Shown here: piece after piece, positions 44,016 through 52,404 of the stretch
Numbering within the stretch: the stretch's first letter is position 1
How the letters are laid out: the number at the start of each line of letters is the position of its first letter
Source: an uncultured Bacteroidota bacterium
GTDB taxonomy: Bacteria > Bacteroidota > Bacteroidia > Chitinophagales > Chitinophagaceae
Reading direction: 5' to 3'
NCBI GenBank assembly: GCA_903839875.1
Contig: CAIMDZ010000113.1
Span: 1 to 64,000 of the forward strand
DNA length: 64,000 nucleotides
Notes under the pieces: model-generated
What the model saw: only the letters and a program-made list of their open reading frames with translations
Told to the model about the DNA's origin: nothing
Databases searched by the model: none
Made by a program: the position numbers and the translations under genes

Positions 44016-44705
44016 TCACCTAACAATATTGTATTTTATTAATCGCCAGTCGCGGTTGATACCATGATCCGGGTGGTTCAAAGATATTTCCACCATTCCT
44101 ACGCTGTCGTTGAGATAAAACATGTCCTGGAGTTTGGTGATATTGTTCCCTGCTGATGGATCAGGGTTGGCTTCGTGGTAAACGTGGGCAACATTATAGA
44201 ATGGCAATCCATTTACGATTACAGAACTGTCAATCTGGGTAAGGGCAGCAGTATCGTACCTGCTAAACTGGTCGCCATACAGGAATGGATACCTGAACAA
44301 CGGCTTGAACTGTATTTGATTTTTCCAGCCATAAACATACGCAGTGTAATCATATTCCATCATCACCTGCACACCTTCATAATCAAATATCCAGTTGGCA
44401 GAATCACCGGGATTTGTATTATCTGTATTAATTTCGGCAATGGTAATAAAGTGATAATTATACAGCGTGTATTGCTCGGCCTGCTCGGTATGATAGTTGT
44501 TCCTTACATAAAAGCTATCCGTCCTGCCGCTAAACACATCGCGGTAAATCCAGTAAGTACCGGGCAAAAAATTGTAGTGTTTAATAATAGCTGAGTCGTT
44601 GTCAAGTTCAACATAATCCCTGTGTTTTGTCTTGGTGCAATTACATAGCAAAAGAGCGAAGCATATTACCAGGCCGGATGCTATGTAACTGTTTAATTTC
44701 ACCAT
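44016..44705 (-). CDS. Putative lipoprotein
   Basis: A 229-residue protein with N-terminal lipoprotein signal (lipobox LLCNC, cysteine near 23). The body is aromatic-rich and contains GTYWIYRDVFSGRTDSFYVRN, typical of small beta-rich lipoproteins that begin with a PGxYWIY element in Bacteroidota. No catalytic motif. Convergent with the T9SS gene (9 bases between). Confidence 0.72.
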   Translation of the reverse strand: MVKLNSYIASGLVICFALLLCNCTKTKHRDYVELDNDSAIIKHYNFLPGTYWIYRDVFSGRTDSFYVRNNYHTEQAEQYTLYNYHFITIAEINTDNTNPGDSANWIFDYEGVQVMMEYDYTAYVYGWKNQIQFKPLFRYPFLYGDQFSRYDTAALTQIDSSVIVNGLPFYNVAHVYHEANPDPSAGNNITKLQDMFYLNDSVGMVEISLNHPDHGINRDWRLIKYNIVR

Positions 44706-44813
44706 TTACAACAGGAATTATTTACCCAAAAATACTGAATAATGTAATAACTAACCACCAACAAAAAATCCGGGTATTTGTCACCAGTATCTCTTTATAA
44801 TTCTAATTGATAA

Positions 44814-47237
44814 TTATTTCTTTACCAGTGCAAGACCCAATACTTCAGAAACATCGGATACATAAAGGAAACTGAGCCCCTTAATGTATTCTTTGTTTAT
44901 CTCTTCAATATCTTTTTCGTTCTGCTTCGCCATGATAATATCCTTAATGCCGGCCCTTTTTGCTGCAAGTATCTTTTCTTTAATGCCCCCAACCGGCAAT
45001 ACCTGCCCGCGCAGCGTAATTTCGCCGGTCATTGCAATGTAGGGTTTTACCTTTTTACCGGTAAAGGCAGAGGCAAGCGACGTAAGCATAGTAATACCCG
45101 CGCTTGGGCCGTCCTTAGGCACAGCGCCCTCGGGTACATGCACATGTATATTCACCTCGTCAAATTTCTCGTCGGGGATACCATATTCTGAAGCGTGGGC
45201 CTTAAGATAAGACAATGCGGTACTTGCACTTTCCTTCATTACATTTCCCAGGTTGCCTGTCAGGGTCAGGTTGCCCTTGCCCTTTGACAAAGAGGTTTCG
45301 ATAAACAGTATGTCACCACCAACAGATGTCCATGCAAGGCCTACCACCACACCTGGTGGATGGCCCTTGGTATAAATGTCATTGCTGTAGCGCGGCTTGC
45401 CCAGAGACACTTCCACCTGCTCAAGCGTAACCGTTGCCGCCACCTTTTCTTCCATTGCCACATGCTTGGCTACTGAACGCATCATGGCTGCCAGCAGCCT
45501 GTCCAGTTCACGCACACCGCTTTCGCGGGTGTATTCCTGAATTATCTTCAGTATTATTTTGTCGGGGAATTTCAGCGGCACCTTGGTTAGTCCGTGCAAC
45601 TCTTTCTGCTTTGGCAGCAAGTGGCGCTTGGCGATCTCTATTTTTTCTTCGGGTGAATAACCGGACAACTGAATGATCTCCAACCTGTCACGGAGGGCAG
45701 GTTGTATATCGCTCATGCTATTGGCAGTGGCTATGAACAAAACTTTGGAAAGATCAAACTCAAGTTCCAGGTAATTATCGTAGAAAGAATTGTTTTGTTC
45801 GGGATCAAGAATTTCAAGTAAAGCAGAACTTGGATCGCCTCTGAAATCTTTACCTAGTTTATCTATTTCATCCAGTATAAAGACCGGGTTGGCAGACTTT
45901 ATCTTCCTTAACTGCTGGATGATACGGCCAGGCATGGCGCCGATGTAGGTTTTGCGGTGGCCGCGCAGCTCACTTTCATCATGAAGTCCGCCCAGGCTCA
46001 GTCGCACGTATTTCCGATGTATAGCAGCGGCGATACTGCGGCCAAGAGATGTTTTACCGATACCCGGAGGGCCAACAAAACAAAGAATGGGCGATTTCAT
46101 ATCTCCTTTCAGTTTCAGTACAGCCAGATACTCCAGTATGCGATCTTTGATCTTGTCCATGCCATAGTGGTCATCATCGAGCACCTTCTGGGCCTTTTTA
46201 AGATCATAGCTATCTTCGGTATAGACGCTCCAGGGCAAGTCGAGCATAAGGTCGAGATGATTATAGATCACTGAATAATCAGGTGTGCTGGGATGCATGC
46301 GTTCCAGCTTTTCTATATTCTTTTTGAACAATTCTTTCGCAGAATCTGTCCATTTCATTTCCTCGGCTCTTTTTTGCAGGTCTTTTATTTCGCGGTCATT
46401 GGGATCGCCACCCAGTTCATCGCGAATAGACTTCAATTGCTGCTGCAGAAAATATTCACGTTGCTGCCGGTCAATGTCTGCTCTTGTTTTATTGGTGATC
46501 TCATTTTTCAGTTCTACCAGTTGTAACTCAGATTGCAGCAACTGCAATAATTTTTCAGCCCGTATAGTAATATCATTCTCTTCCAGCATTGCCTGTTTAT
46601 CCTGCAGTTTTGCTGAAATATTTGAAGCTACAAAATGCATGAGAAAGGACTGCTGCTCAATGTTGCGCAACACTATGCTGGCTTCATTGGGCATATTGGG
46701 CGACTGCTGAGCAATACGCTCGGAATAATCCTTTATGGACGATATCAGCGCATCAAAAGAGGCGTCTTTCTGAGGGTATACATCATCCAGGTAACTTACC
46801 TGCGCTACATAAAACGGATCTACCTGCTTGTAAGATTCAATTTTGAAGCGCATACGGCCCATAATGAAGATGGTAATATTCCCGTCAGGCATTTTTATCT
46901 GCTTCACCAGTTTGGCTAATGTGCCTACCTGGTAGATATCATCCGGTTTCGGATCTTCGTTGCTGCTGTCCTTTTGGGCTATAACACCTATCCATTTACC
47001 GGTCTTATGAGCTTCTGCGATTGCTCTTACAGATTTTTCACGGGCAACGGTTATAGGCAATACCACATTAGGAAACAAAACGGTATTCTTTAAAGCAATT
47101 ATAGGGAGTTCAAATGGCAATGAACCTTTCTCCTGTTCATCCATTTCATCTTCTCCAAGCGGTACAATGGGCATGAATTCCATTTCCTGCTCATTCTGGT
47201 TCATAAACATATCTAACAATGATCTTATTTCAGACAT
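44814..47237 (-). CDS. lon: ATP-dependent protease Lon
   Basis: Lon AAA+ protease of 807 residues. N-terminal LON substrate domain (about 35-240), AAA module with Walker [12 protein letters not shown] (near 360), Walker [12 protein letters not shown], and a C-terminal serine-lysine protease domain ([11 protein letters not shown], serine near 711, lysine in [14 protein letters not shown] near 754). It degrades damaged and regulatory proteins. The ATG at 47237 starts only 5 bases after a TAACTTTG box, so the true start may be the in-frame ATG at residues 10 or 12, or the transcript is leaderless. Confidence 0.96.
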   Translation of the reverse strand: MSEIRSLLDMFMNQNEQEMEFMPIVPLGEDEMDEQEKGSLPFELPIIALKNTVLFPNVVLPITVAREKSVRAIAEAHKTGKWIGVIAQKDSSNEDPKPDDIYQVGTLAKLVKQIKMPDGNITIFIMGRMRFKIESYKQVDPFYVAQVSYLDDVYPQKDASFDALISSIKDYSERIAQQSPNMPNEASIVLRNIEQQSFLMHFVASNISAKLQDKQAMLEENDITIRAEKLLQLLQSELQLVELKNEITNKTRADIDRQQREYFLQQQLKSIRDELGGDPNDREIKDLQKRAEEMKWTDSAKELFKKNIEKLERMHPSTPDYSVIYNHLDLMLDLPWSVYTEDSYDLKKAQKVLDDDHYGMDKIKDRILEYLAVLKLKGDMKSPILCFVGPPGIGKTSLGRSIAAAIHRKYVRLSLGGLHDESELRGHRKTYIGAMPGRIIQQLRKIKSANPVFILDEIDKLGKDFRGDPSSALLEILDPEQNNSFYDNYLELEFDLSKVLFIATANSMSDIQPALRDRLEIIQLSGYSPEEKIEIAKRHLLPKQKELHGLTKVPLKFPDKIILKIIQEYTRESGVRELDRLLAAMMRSVAKHVAMEEKVAATVTLEQVEVSLGKPRYSNDIYTKGHPPGVVVGLAWTSVGGDILFIETSLSKGKGNLTLTGNLGNVMKESASTALSYLKAHASEYGIPDEKFDEVNIHVHVPEGAVPKDGPSAGITMLTSLASAFTGKKVKPYIAMTGEITLRGQVLPVGGIKEKILAAKRAGIKDIIMAKQNEKDIEEINKEYIKGLSFLYVSDVSEVLGLALVKK

Positions 47238-47242
47238 TCTGG

Positions 47243-47250
47243 CAAAGTTA
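47243..47250 (-). promoter_or_regulatory. lon promoter box
   Basis: TAACTTTG on the minus strand, 5 bases before the annotated ATG; upstream box is a T-run at the expected distance. Predicted transcript start falls on or inside the first codons. Confidence 0.5.
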
Positions 47251-47369
47251 CCCTCAATTTGTTATTAAAAGATCGGTAAAGATAACAGGCAATACTTATG
47301 CCAAAGACAATTACCTGAAATATTTGCAGGGTTTTTTGAAAAAAACCCTAAATAAAAAAGCATAAAGTG

Positions 47370-47398
47370 TTGTTAAAGAGCATAATTTTTTATCTTTA
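47370..47398 (+). promoter_or_regulatory. Promoter of beta-barrel gene 1
   Basis: TTG (47370-47372), 18 bases, TATCTTTA (47391-47398); the paralogous gene at 48335 also has TATCTTTA (48314-48321) just upstream. Leader about 8 bases. Confidence 0.5.
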
Positions 47399-47411
47399 CA
47401 AAAAAACACCC

Positions 47412-48206
47412 ATGATCAACAGGATATTCTTTTTGACATTATTGGTTTCCGGGCTTGTGTCTATGTCATCTTTCGCACAACCGGATACAAAAGATTGCAG
47501 TTCCAAATACCTGGTAAGACACCCCAGCATCCGCAAGTTTTATGTAGCCGGATCAATGGATGGAGCTATTTTCTCAACGGCTACAATTCATCACGATGGT
47601 ATGATGTATGATCCTTCCGGGTCAAATATACCTGCTACTAACACTATGGGAACAATCCGTTTTACCTACCTGGTGAATTTCGGGTTTACCTTCAATTTTA
47701 ATTTCAGCCCGAGTGTAGGCTTGTATACAGGTCTGGACTTAAAGAACATCGGCTATATTGAACAGGATAACGGGTACACCACCAAACGCCGTACTTACAA
47801 TGTAGGCGCGCCGCTTGGATTCAAAATCGGCGACATGAGCAACAAAGGATCTTATTTCCTGCTTGGCGGTGGCATTGATCTGCCCTTCAATTACAACGAG
47901 AAAACCTTTAAAGACAACGATCGGGGTAATAAAACCAGATTTAACGAATGGATGAGCAGCCGCACTAACAATATTATGCCTTACGTATTTGCAGGAGGCT
48001 GTTTCAACCATGGCGTAACAGTGAAGGTTCAATATTATCCCAACAACTTTATGAACCCAGACTTTGTTGATGATTTCGGGGTAAGGCCTTATAAAGGAAC
48101 TGAAGTTCACTTGATCCTGTTAAGTGTAGGATTTGGCATGCACATGAATGCAGAGCATAAACACAAGAAAAAACAGTGTAGTCATAATGCTCCGCCGCAA
48201 AGGTAA
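47412..48206 (+). CDS. Outer-membrane beta-barrel protein
   Basis: A 264-residue protein with a signal peptide (about 1-23, ends SFAQ) and alternating beta-strands (GTIRFTYLVNFGFTFNFNF, GLYTGLDLKNIGYI, YNVGAPLGFKIGD, YFLLGGGIDLPFNYNEK, VHLILLSVGFGMHM), typical of a small outer-membrane barrel. The last 20 residues are basic and hydrophilic. Function unknown. Paralogous to 48335-48982 (GTIRFTALTNIGLTF, AYTGIILKNIGYI, PFGIKVGK). Confidence 0.78.
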   Translation: MINRIFFLTLLVSGLVSMSSFAQPDTKDCSSKYLVRHPSIRKFYVAGSMDGAIFSTATIHHDGMMYDPSGSNIPATNTMGTIRFTYLVNFGFTFNFNFSPSVGLYTGLDLKNIGYIEQDNGYTTKRRTYNVGAPLGFKIGDMSNKGSYFLLGGGIDLPFNYNEKTFKDNDRGNKTRFNEWMSSRTNNIMPYVFAGGCFNHGVTVKVQYYPNNFMNPDFVDDFGVRPYKGTEVHLILLSVGFGMHMNAEHKHKKKQCSHNAPPQR

Positions 48207-48227
48207 TATGCGCAGGAGAATTATTAC

Positions 48228-48262
48228 AAAAATGGACTTCTATCCGGAGTCCATTTTTATTT
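48228..48262 (+). terminator. Terminator between beta-barrel genes
   Basis: AAAAATGGACT stem with AGTCCATTTTT arm, loop about 9 bases, then T-rich sequence. Confidence 0.75.
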
Positions 48263-48334
48263 TAGTGATGCTTATATTCACTCTTTGTTTGTTTATATCG
48301 CGTTTATGTTTCTTATCTTTATGAAAATTTACTA

Positions 48335-48982
48335 ATGAATCGTAATTTTTTGCTTTTGGTTATTACCGGTTTCTTTTTCCCTGTGAATCTGTTTTCACAG
48401 GTTCGCGAAACTGATTCTGTTAAAAAACCACAGGCGCCTTTGCGAAAATATTATACCGGCAACGCTTTTGAAACGGCAACGTTATCAACCGCAATGATCA
48501 ATAAAGATGCGAACGGTGTTGCAACCAGAAGCAATGGTACCATACGTTTCACAGCGCTTACAAATATAGGTCTCACCTTTAACTCCAATATTGATGAGAA
48601 CTTTGGCGCATATACAGGTATTATTCTTAAGAATATAGGCTATATACAGAACACCAATGGTTACACTTACAAACGGCGGGTTTATACTATAGGAGCGCCA
48701 TTCGGAATAAAAGTCGGTAAATTGTCTGTTCCAGAGTGGTATTTTTTCATGGGGGGAGGGGTGGATGTGCCATTCAACTATCGCGAAAAGCAATACCAGG
48801 TCGTTACGGAGAAATCTAAATTCAATGAATGGTTCAGCAACCGTACGCCACATTTCCTGCCTTATGTATTTGCAGGTTTTTCGCCCAACATATGGTGGCC
48901 TACATTTAAAATACAATACTACCCCGGCAATTTCCTGAATCCGGATTATAGTAAAAATGGAGTAAACCCCTTATGCCGGTAA
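48335..48982 (+). CDS. Outer-membrane beta-barrel paralog, frameshifted at 3' end
   Basis: A 215-residue paralog of 47412-48206 with signal peptide (about 1-22, ends LFSQ). The sequence aligns with its paralog throughout until residue 212, then stops early (NPLCR). Removing one T at 48971-48972 restores reading NPYAGNNVKLLMLTIG, then IRLDFKH and a stop at 49059-49061, matching the paralog's RPYKGTEVHLILLSVG strand. So a one-base insertion removes the last transmembrane strand. Either a recent pseudogene or a sequencing error; the last strand usually carries the signal for assembly. Confidence 0.75.
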   Translation: MNRNFLLLVITGFFFPVNLFSQVRETDSVKKPQAPLRKYYTGNAFETATLSTAMINKDANGVATRSNGTIRFTALTNIGLTFNSNIDENFGAYTGIILKNIGYIQNTNGYTYKRRVYTIGAPFGIKVGKLSVPEWYFFMGGGVDVPFNYREKQYQVVTEKSKFNEWFSNRTPHFLPYVFAGFSPNIWWPTFKIQYYPGNFLNPDYSKNGVNPLCR

Positions 48983-49135
48983 TAATGTAAAGCTGCTGAT
49001 GCTGACGATAGGCATCAGACTGGATTTTAAACATTTAAGTAACCTGGCCCACCTTAGTTAGGGCAATTTAAGGAAGCAAAAAAATTTGCATCAGAACTGA
49101 CCATTAAACAAAAGATATTGATTCAGAAAAAGACA

Positions 49136-49651
49136 ATGGAAGAACTAGGGCGAATGAGCCCTGAAGAAGTTAAAGCGTCAGAAAAACACCCGGTAATCGT
49201 GATACTCGATGATGTGCGCAGCATGCATAATGTCGGCTCTGTTTTCCGCACATGCGATGCATTTGCCGTTGAGGCATTATACCTTTGCGGTTACACCCCT
49301 GCCCCTCCCCATCGCGATATACATAAAACCGCACTCGGCGCCACTGAAACCGTAAAATGGAAAAACTTTCCTACTACTATCGAAGCGGTGGATGACGCCC
49401 GGAATGCGGGCTATAAAATACTTGCAGTAGAGCAGGCACATAACAGCACCATGCTGCAGGAACTAAACTGGCGCAATGAAAAAACCGCACTTATATTCGG
49501 GAATGAAGTAACCGGGGTAAATGATGAAGTACTTTCAATGGTGGATGGCTGCATAGAGATACCACAGTGGGGATCAAAGCATTCACTTAATATTTCGGTG
49601 AGTGTGGGGATAGTGTTGTGGGAGATGGTTAACAATGGCTCAATAACCTAA
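49136..49651 (+). CDS. SpoU/TrmH family RNA 2'-O-methyltransferase
   Basis: A 171-residue SPOUT methyltransferase. Motif 1 RSMHNVGSVFRTCDAF, motif 2 LIFGNEVTGV and motif 3 IPQWGSKHSLNISVSVGIVLWE (the trefoil-knot SAM-binding region). It has only the catalytic domain, like TrmL/TrmH short forms that methylate tRNA; substrate not determined. The ATG at 49136 is preferred to the TTG at 49118. Right after its stop a degenerate 8-base repeat begins. Confidence 0.87.
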   Translation: MEELGRMSPEEVKASEKHPVIVILDDVRSMHNVGSVFRTCDAFAVEALYLCGYTPAPPHRDIHKTALGATETVKWKNFPTTIEAVDDARNAGYKILAVEQAHNSTMLQELNWRNEKTALIFGNEVTGVNDEVLSMVDGCIEIPQWGSKHSLNISVSVGIVLWEMVNNGSIT

Positions 49652-49703
49652 TGACTCAATTGCTGAATGAATACGAAAATGAAGAAATTTAAAAATTTGA
49701 AAA
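49652..49703 (+). repeat. Degenerate 8-base repeat after the methyltransferase stop
   Basis: TGACTCAA, TTGCTGAA, TGAATACGAAAA, TGAAGAAA, TTTAAAAA, TTTGAAAA follow the TAA without gap. The last coding bases (TGGCTCAA) look like the same unit, so the repeat extends into the end of the gene. Confidence 0.5.
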
Positions 49704-49713
49704 TAATTATTTC

Positions 49714-50004
49714 ATGTTAGAACTACGACCTGTTTGCGAACATTGTTATAAGTCTCTGCCACCTGACTCTGATGATGCCATGGTGTGCAGCTATGAGTGT
49801 ACTTTCTGCAAAAGTTGTGTGGAGCATGTGCTGCATAATGTATGCCCCAACTGCGGCGGAGGCTTTGAAAAACGCCCTGTGCGGCCGAAGGAAAAATTAT
49901 TAAATGATCCCGCCACAAATAAGATCATTTATAAGCCCGTTGATATGGGTAGCTTTTATGATCTGGACAGCAAGTACAGGAATATCAGGCCGGAGGAAAG
50001 ATAA
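49714..50004 (+). CDS. DUF1272 small zinc-ribbon-like protein
   Basis: A 96-residue protein starting MLELRPVCEHCYKSLPPDS and containing CSYECTFCKSCVEHVLHNVCPNCGGGF. This is the DUF1272 family: cysteines arranged as a compact zinc-binding module. Function unknown. The tail (about 65-96) is hydrophilic. It follows the methyltransferase gene in the same direction. Confidence 0.87.
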   Translation: MLELRPVCEHCYKSLPPDSDDAMVCSYECTFCKSCVEHVLHNVCPNCGGGFEKRPVRPKEKLLNDPATNKIIYKPVDMGSFYDLDSKYRNIRPEER

Positions 50005-50043
50005 CTCCTGAATCCGCTACGGCGGAGCACCACAAATTTAGCT

Positions 50044-50178
50044 TCAGATCTGAAAATCGAACATCATCAAATGATTTAGCGACCCTATCTTTCCCGGAAG
50101 GTTGAAGAGTACGTTGCCTGCGAAAATATATTCGCCTTTGAAGCCCCGGCAAAAGATTCCTCCATAAATGGCAACGCC
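50044..50178 (-). pseudogene. 3' remnant of a PQQ-type sugar dehydrogenase gene
   Basis: About 44 codons on the minus strand (GVAIYGGIFCRGFKGEYIFA, LFNLPGKIGSLNHLMMFDFQI, stop) resemble the last blade of glucose/sorbosone dehydrogenases (GGxxYRG..L.GKYIFGD). The rest of the gene is gone; an 8-base repeat (50180-50219) abuts its broken end. Domain identity is probable, not certain. Confidence 0.5.
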
Positions 50179-50179
50179 C

Positions 50180-50219
50180 TATCAACTTATCAACTTATCA
50201 ACTTATCAACCTATCAACC
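50180..50219 (-). repeat. 8-base tandem repeat (5 units) after the kup stop
   Basis: Minus strand units of AGTTGATA/GGTTGATA type lie 4 bases past the TAG of the kup gene at 50224. Unit differs from the TGTGAAAA family but has the same period and position. Confidence 0.8.
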
Positions 50220-50223
50220 TAAC

Positions 50224-52188
50224 CTAGTCCTCCAGCCTCTTCAAGGTAAAATCAGGGATGGCTGACACATAGATGGGATACTTCTCCAGAGCCACATCGG
50301 ACGGGTCTAGACCAAAGCCGCGTTCTTCTGACAAGCTGAATCTTTTAAGGATAAAGTAGCCGCGCATCATCAGCCGCTCCCACATGGGCAGCGAATTATC
50401 GCGGGAAAGGAATTTCTCCATAACTATGAAACGGAAGTCACCCATTACATTATTCTTGCTCAGCGATTCGTAGCGGCTCACTACATTCACTTCCTTGTTA
50501 TGCACCATCTCTTCCACTACTTTCCTGAACATATATTGGATCCTATGGTCTACCCTGAATCCCAGGCGGAATTCAACACGTATGATTTCATTGGGCACTA
50601 TGGTCTGAACCACATATTCAGTGGTATACGGGTCATCCATTACGTCTACATGCACAAACCAGTAAATATCGGCGCGCTTGGGTTTGCGGTAGAGAATGGA
50701 GTACAAAATCTTATGCTCTATCTCTTTTGGATTATTCGCGCTGGTCAGGTACACAAGATGCGTGGAATACTTGGTGATACTGTTATCATTACTCAGTTCC
50801 TGCAGTATAGGAATATAGTTATCGAGCCGCACAAACTCCACATACCTGTTCTTGATCTTGCGCGATTTAAACCATATCAGCATGGTCATGAATAACCCGC
50901 CCGCAACTATCACCGTTACTACCCCACCCTCCATGAATTTATCATACAGGTTGGCGGCGAGGAATGAAAATTCTATGGTAAGATAAACAACCAGGTAGGC
51001 GACAATCCAAATAATTGGCACCCTTTTCACAAACATATAATAAGCGAAAAGGCACGAGGTCATGATCATGCAAATGGTAATAGATAATCCATAAGCTGCT
51101 TCCATATTAGATGACCGCTGGAAGTACAGAACAATAAGGGTGCATCCGGCAAAAAGGAGGTTATTGATACCGGGTATGAACGACTGCCCGCGCTCCACGG
51201 TGGGATAATTGATCTTCATTTTAGGCCAGAGATTCAGTTTCATCGCCTCACTGATGAGGGTGAAGGAACCTGAAATAAGCGCCTGGCTGGCAATAATAGC
51301 CGCTATGGTAGCAATAACAATGCCCGGCAAAATGAACCAGTGCGGCATAAGGTCATAAAAAGGATTTCTCGTTGCTGAACTCCAGGTCTGGCTTTTAATA
51401 CTCAGAAGATAAGCGCCCTGCCCAAGGTAATTAAGGATAAGGCATGTTTTGACAAATGTCCAGGAGACACGAATATTTTTACGGCCGCAATGTCCGAGGT
51501 CTGAATACAGAGCTTCGGCACCCGTGGTACAAAGGAAAACGGCTCCAAGTATCCAGAAGCCATTTTTATAAACGGTCAGTATTCTAATAGCATAATAAGG
51601 GTTTAAGGCTTTAAAAATGCGCCAGTCTCCTAATACGGATAACTGGTGAAGGCCGAGAACAGCCAGCATCAAAAACCATACAAACATAATAGGGCCGAAT
51701 GCCTTGCCGATATTGCTGGTACCAAACTGCTGGAAAAAGAATAAAATGGTGAGTATAGCAATAACAATATAAACAATGGTCATTACCCCGATATGGTGGA
51801 AGATGGGTACACCCCGAAGCCCCTCGATAGCTGACGTTACAGATATGGGTGGGGTTATCATACCATCGGCCAAAAGTGCCGCCCCGCCTACCATGGCAGG
51901 GTAAACGGTCCACTTGCCATGCCTGCGCACCAATGCAAACAATGAAAAAATACCGCCTTCACCCTTATTATCTGCCCGCAGGGTGAGCATCACATATTTT
52001 ACCGTGGTTTGTAGTGTAAGTGTCCAGATGATGCAGGATAATGCACCCACTATCAATTCCTCATTGATAACCTTTCCATCGCAGATAGAATTCATTACGT
52101 AAAGGGGCGATGTACCTATATCACCATAAATAATGCCCAGCGCTATAACTATTCCTGCTAAAGATGCTTTTTTAAGATTTTGTGTCAA
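50224..52188 (-). CDS. kup: KUP-type potassium uptake protein
   Basis: KUP/HAK/KT potassium-proton symporter of 654 residues with about 12 membrane segments. Family signature GIIYGDIGTSPLYVMNSI near the N-terminus, then ADNKGEGGIFSLFALVRRHG, SVTSAIEGLRG, FLCTTGAEALYSDLGHCG and ASQALISGSFTLISEA; a soluble C-terminal domain about 430-654. The start is a TTG (codon at 52188-52186) because an in-frame TGA sits two codons upstream and the next ATG is inside the first membrane helix. A TAACTTTA box lies at 52226-52219. It is paralogous to the divergent gene at 52405. Confidence 0.92.
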   Translation of the reverse strand: MTQNLKKASLAGIVIALGIIYGDIGTSPLYVMNSICDGKVINEELIVGALSCIIWTLTLQTTVKYVMLTLRADNKGEGGIFSLFALVRRHGKWTVYPAMVGGAALLADGMITPPISVTSAIEGLRGVPIFHHIGVMTIVYIVIAILTILFFFQQFGTSNIGKAFGPIMFVWFLMLAVLGLHQLSVLGDWRIFKALNPYYAIRILTVYKNGFWILGAVFLCTTGAEALYSDLGHCGRKNIRVSWTFVKTCLILNYLGQGAYLLSIKSQTWSSATRNPFYDLMPHWFILPGIVIATIAAIIASQALISGSFTLISEAMKLNLWPKMKINYPTVERGQSFIPGINNLLFAGCTLIVLYFQRSSNMEAAYGLSITICMIMTSCLFAYYMFVKRVPIIWIVAYLVVYLTIEFSFLAANLYDKFMEGGVVTVIVAGGLFMTMLIWFKSRKIKNRYVEFVRLDNYIPILQELSNDNSITKYSTHLVYLTSANNPKEIEHKILYSILYRKPKRADIYWFVHVDVMDDPYTTEYVVQTIVPNEIIRVEFRLGFRVDHRIQYMFRKVVEEMVHNKEVNVVSRYESLSKNNVMGDFRFIVMEKFLSRDNSLPMWERLMMRGYFILKRFSLSEERGFGLDPSDVALEKYPIYVSAIPDFTLKRLED

Positions 52189-52373
52189 ACCTCAGTATAT
52201 AAGTTGTGGAAGCGGGTGTAAAGTTATGAATAAAAAAATTCAAATTTTAAAAAGAAAAAAACAAGAAACTTAAAGATTGGTGAAAGCCCCAGGAGTCCCA
52301 GGGGATGTGAAAAATGAGTACAAAAAACAATGTACCCTAATAAATTGAATTTTAAAATTATAAATAAATAACA

Positions 52374-52381
52374 TAGTTTTG
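52374..52381 (+). promoter_or_regulatory. Promoter box of the right-hand kup gene
   Basis: TAGTTTTG matches TAnnTTTG; the ATG at 52405 would have a leader of about 18 bases. Confidence 0.45.
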
Positions 52382-52404
52382 CGCTCTCATAAATGAGGAA
52401 TATA

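Noticed and set aside
52189-52404. c-di-AMP riboswitch between the kup genes
   Set aside because: No ydaO-type conserved helices were recognised; only an A+T-rich gap with promoter boxes.
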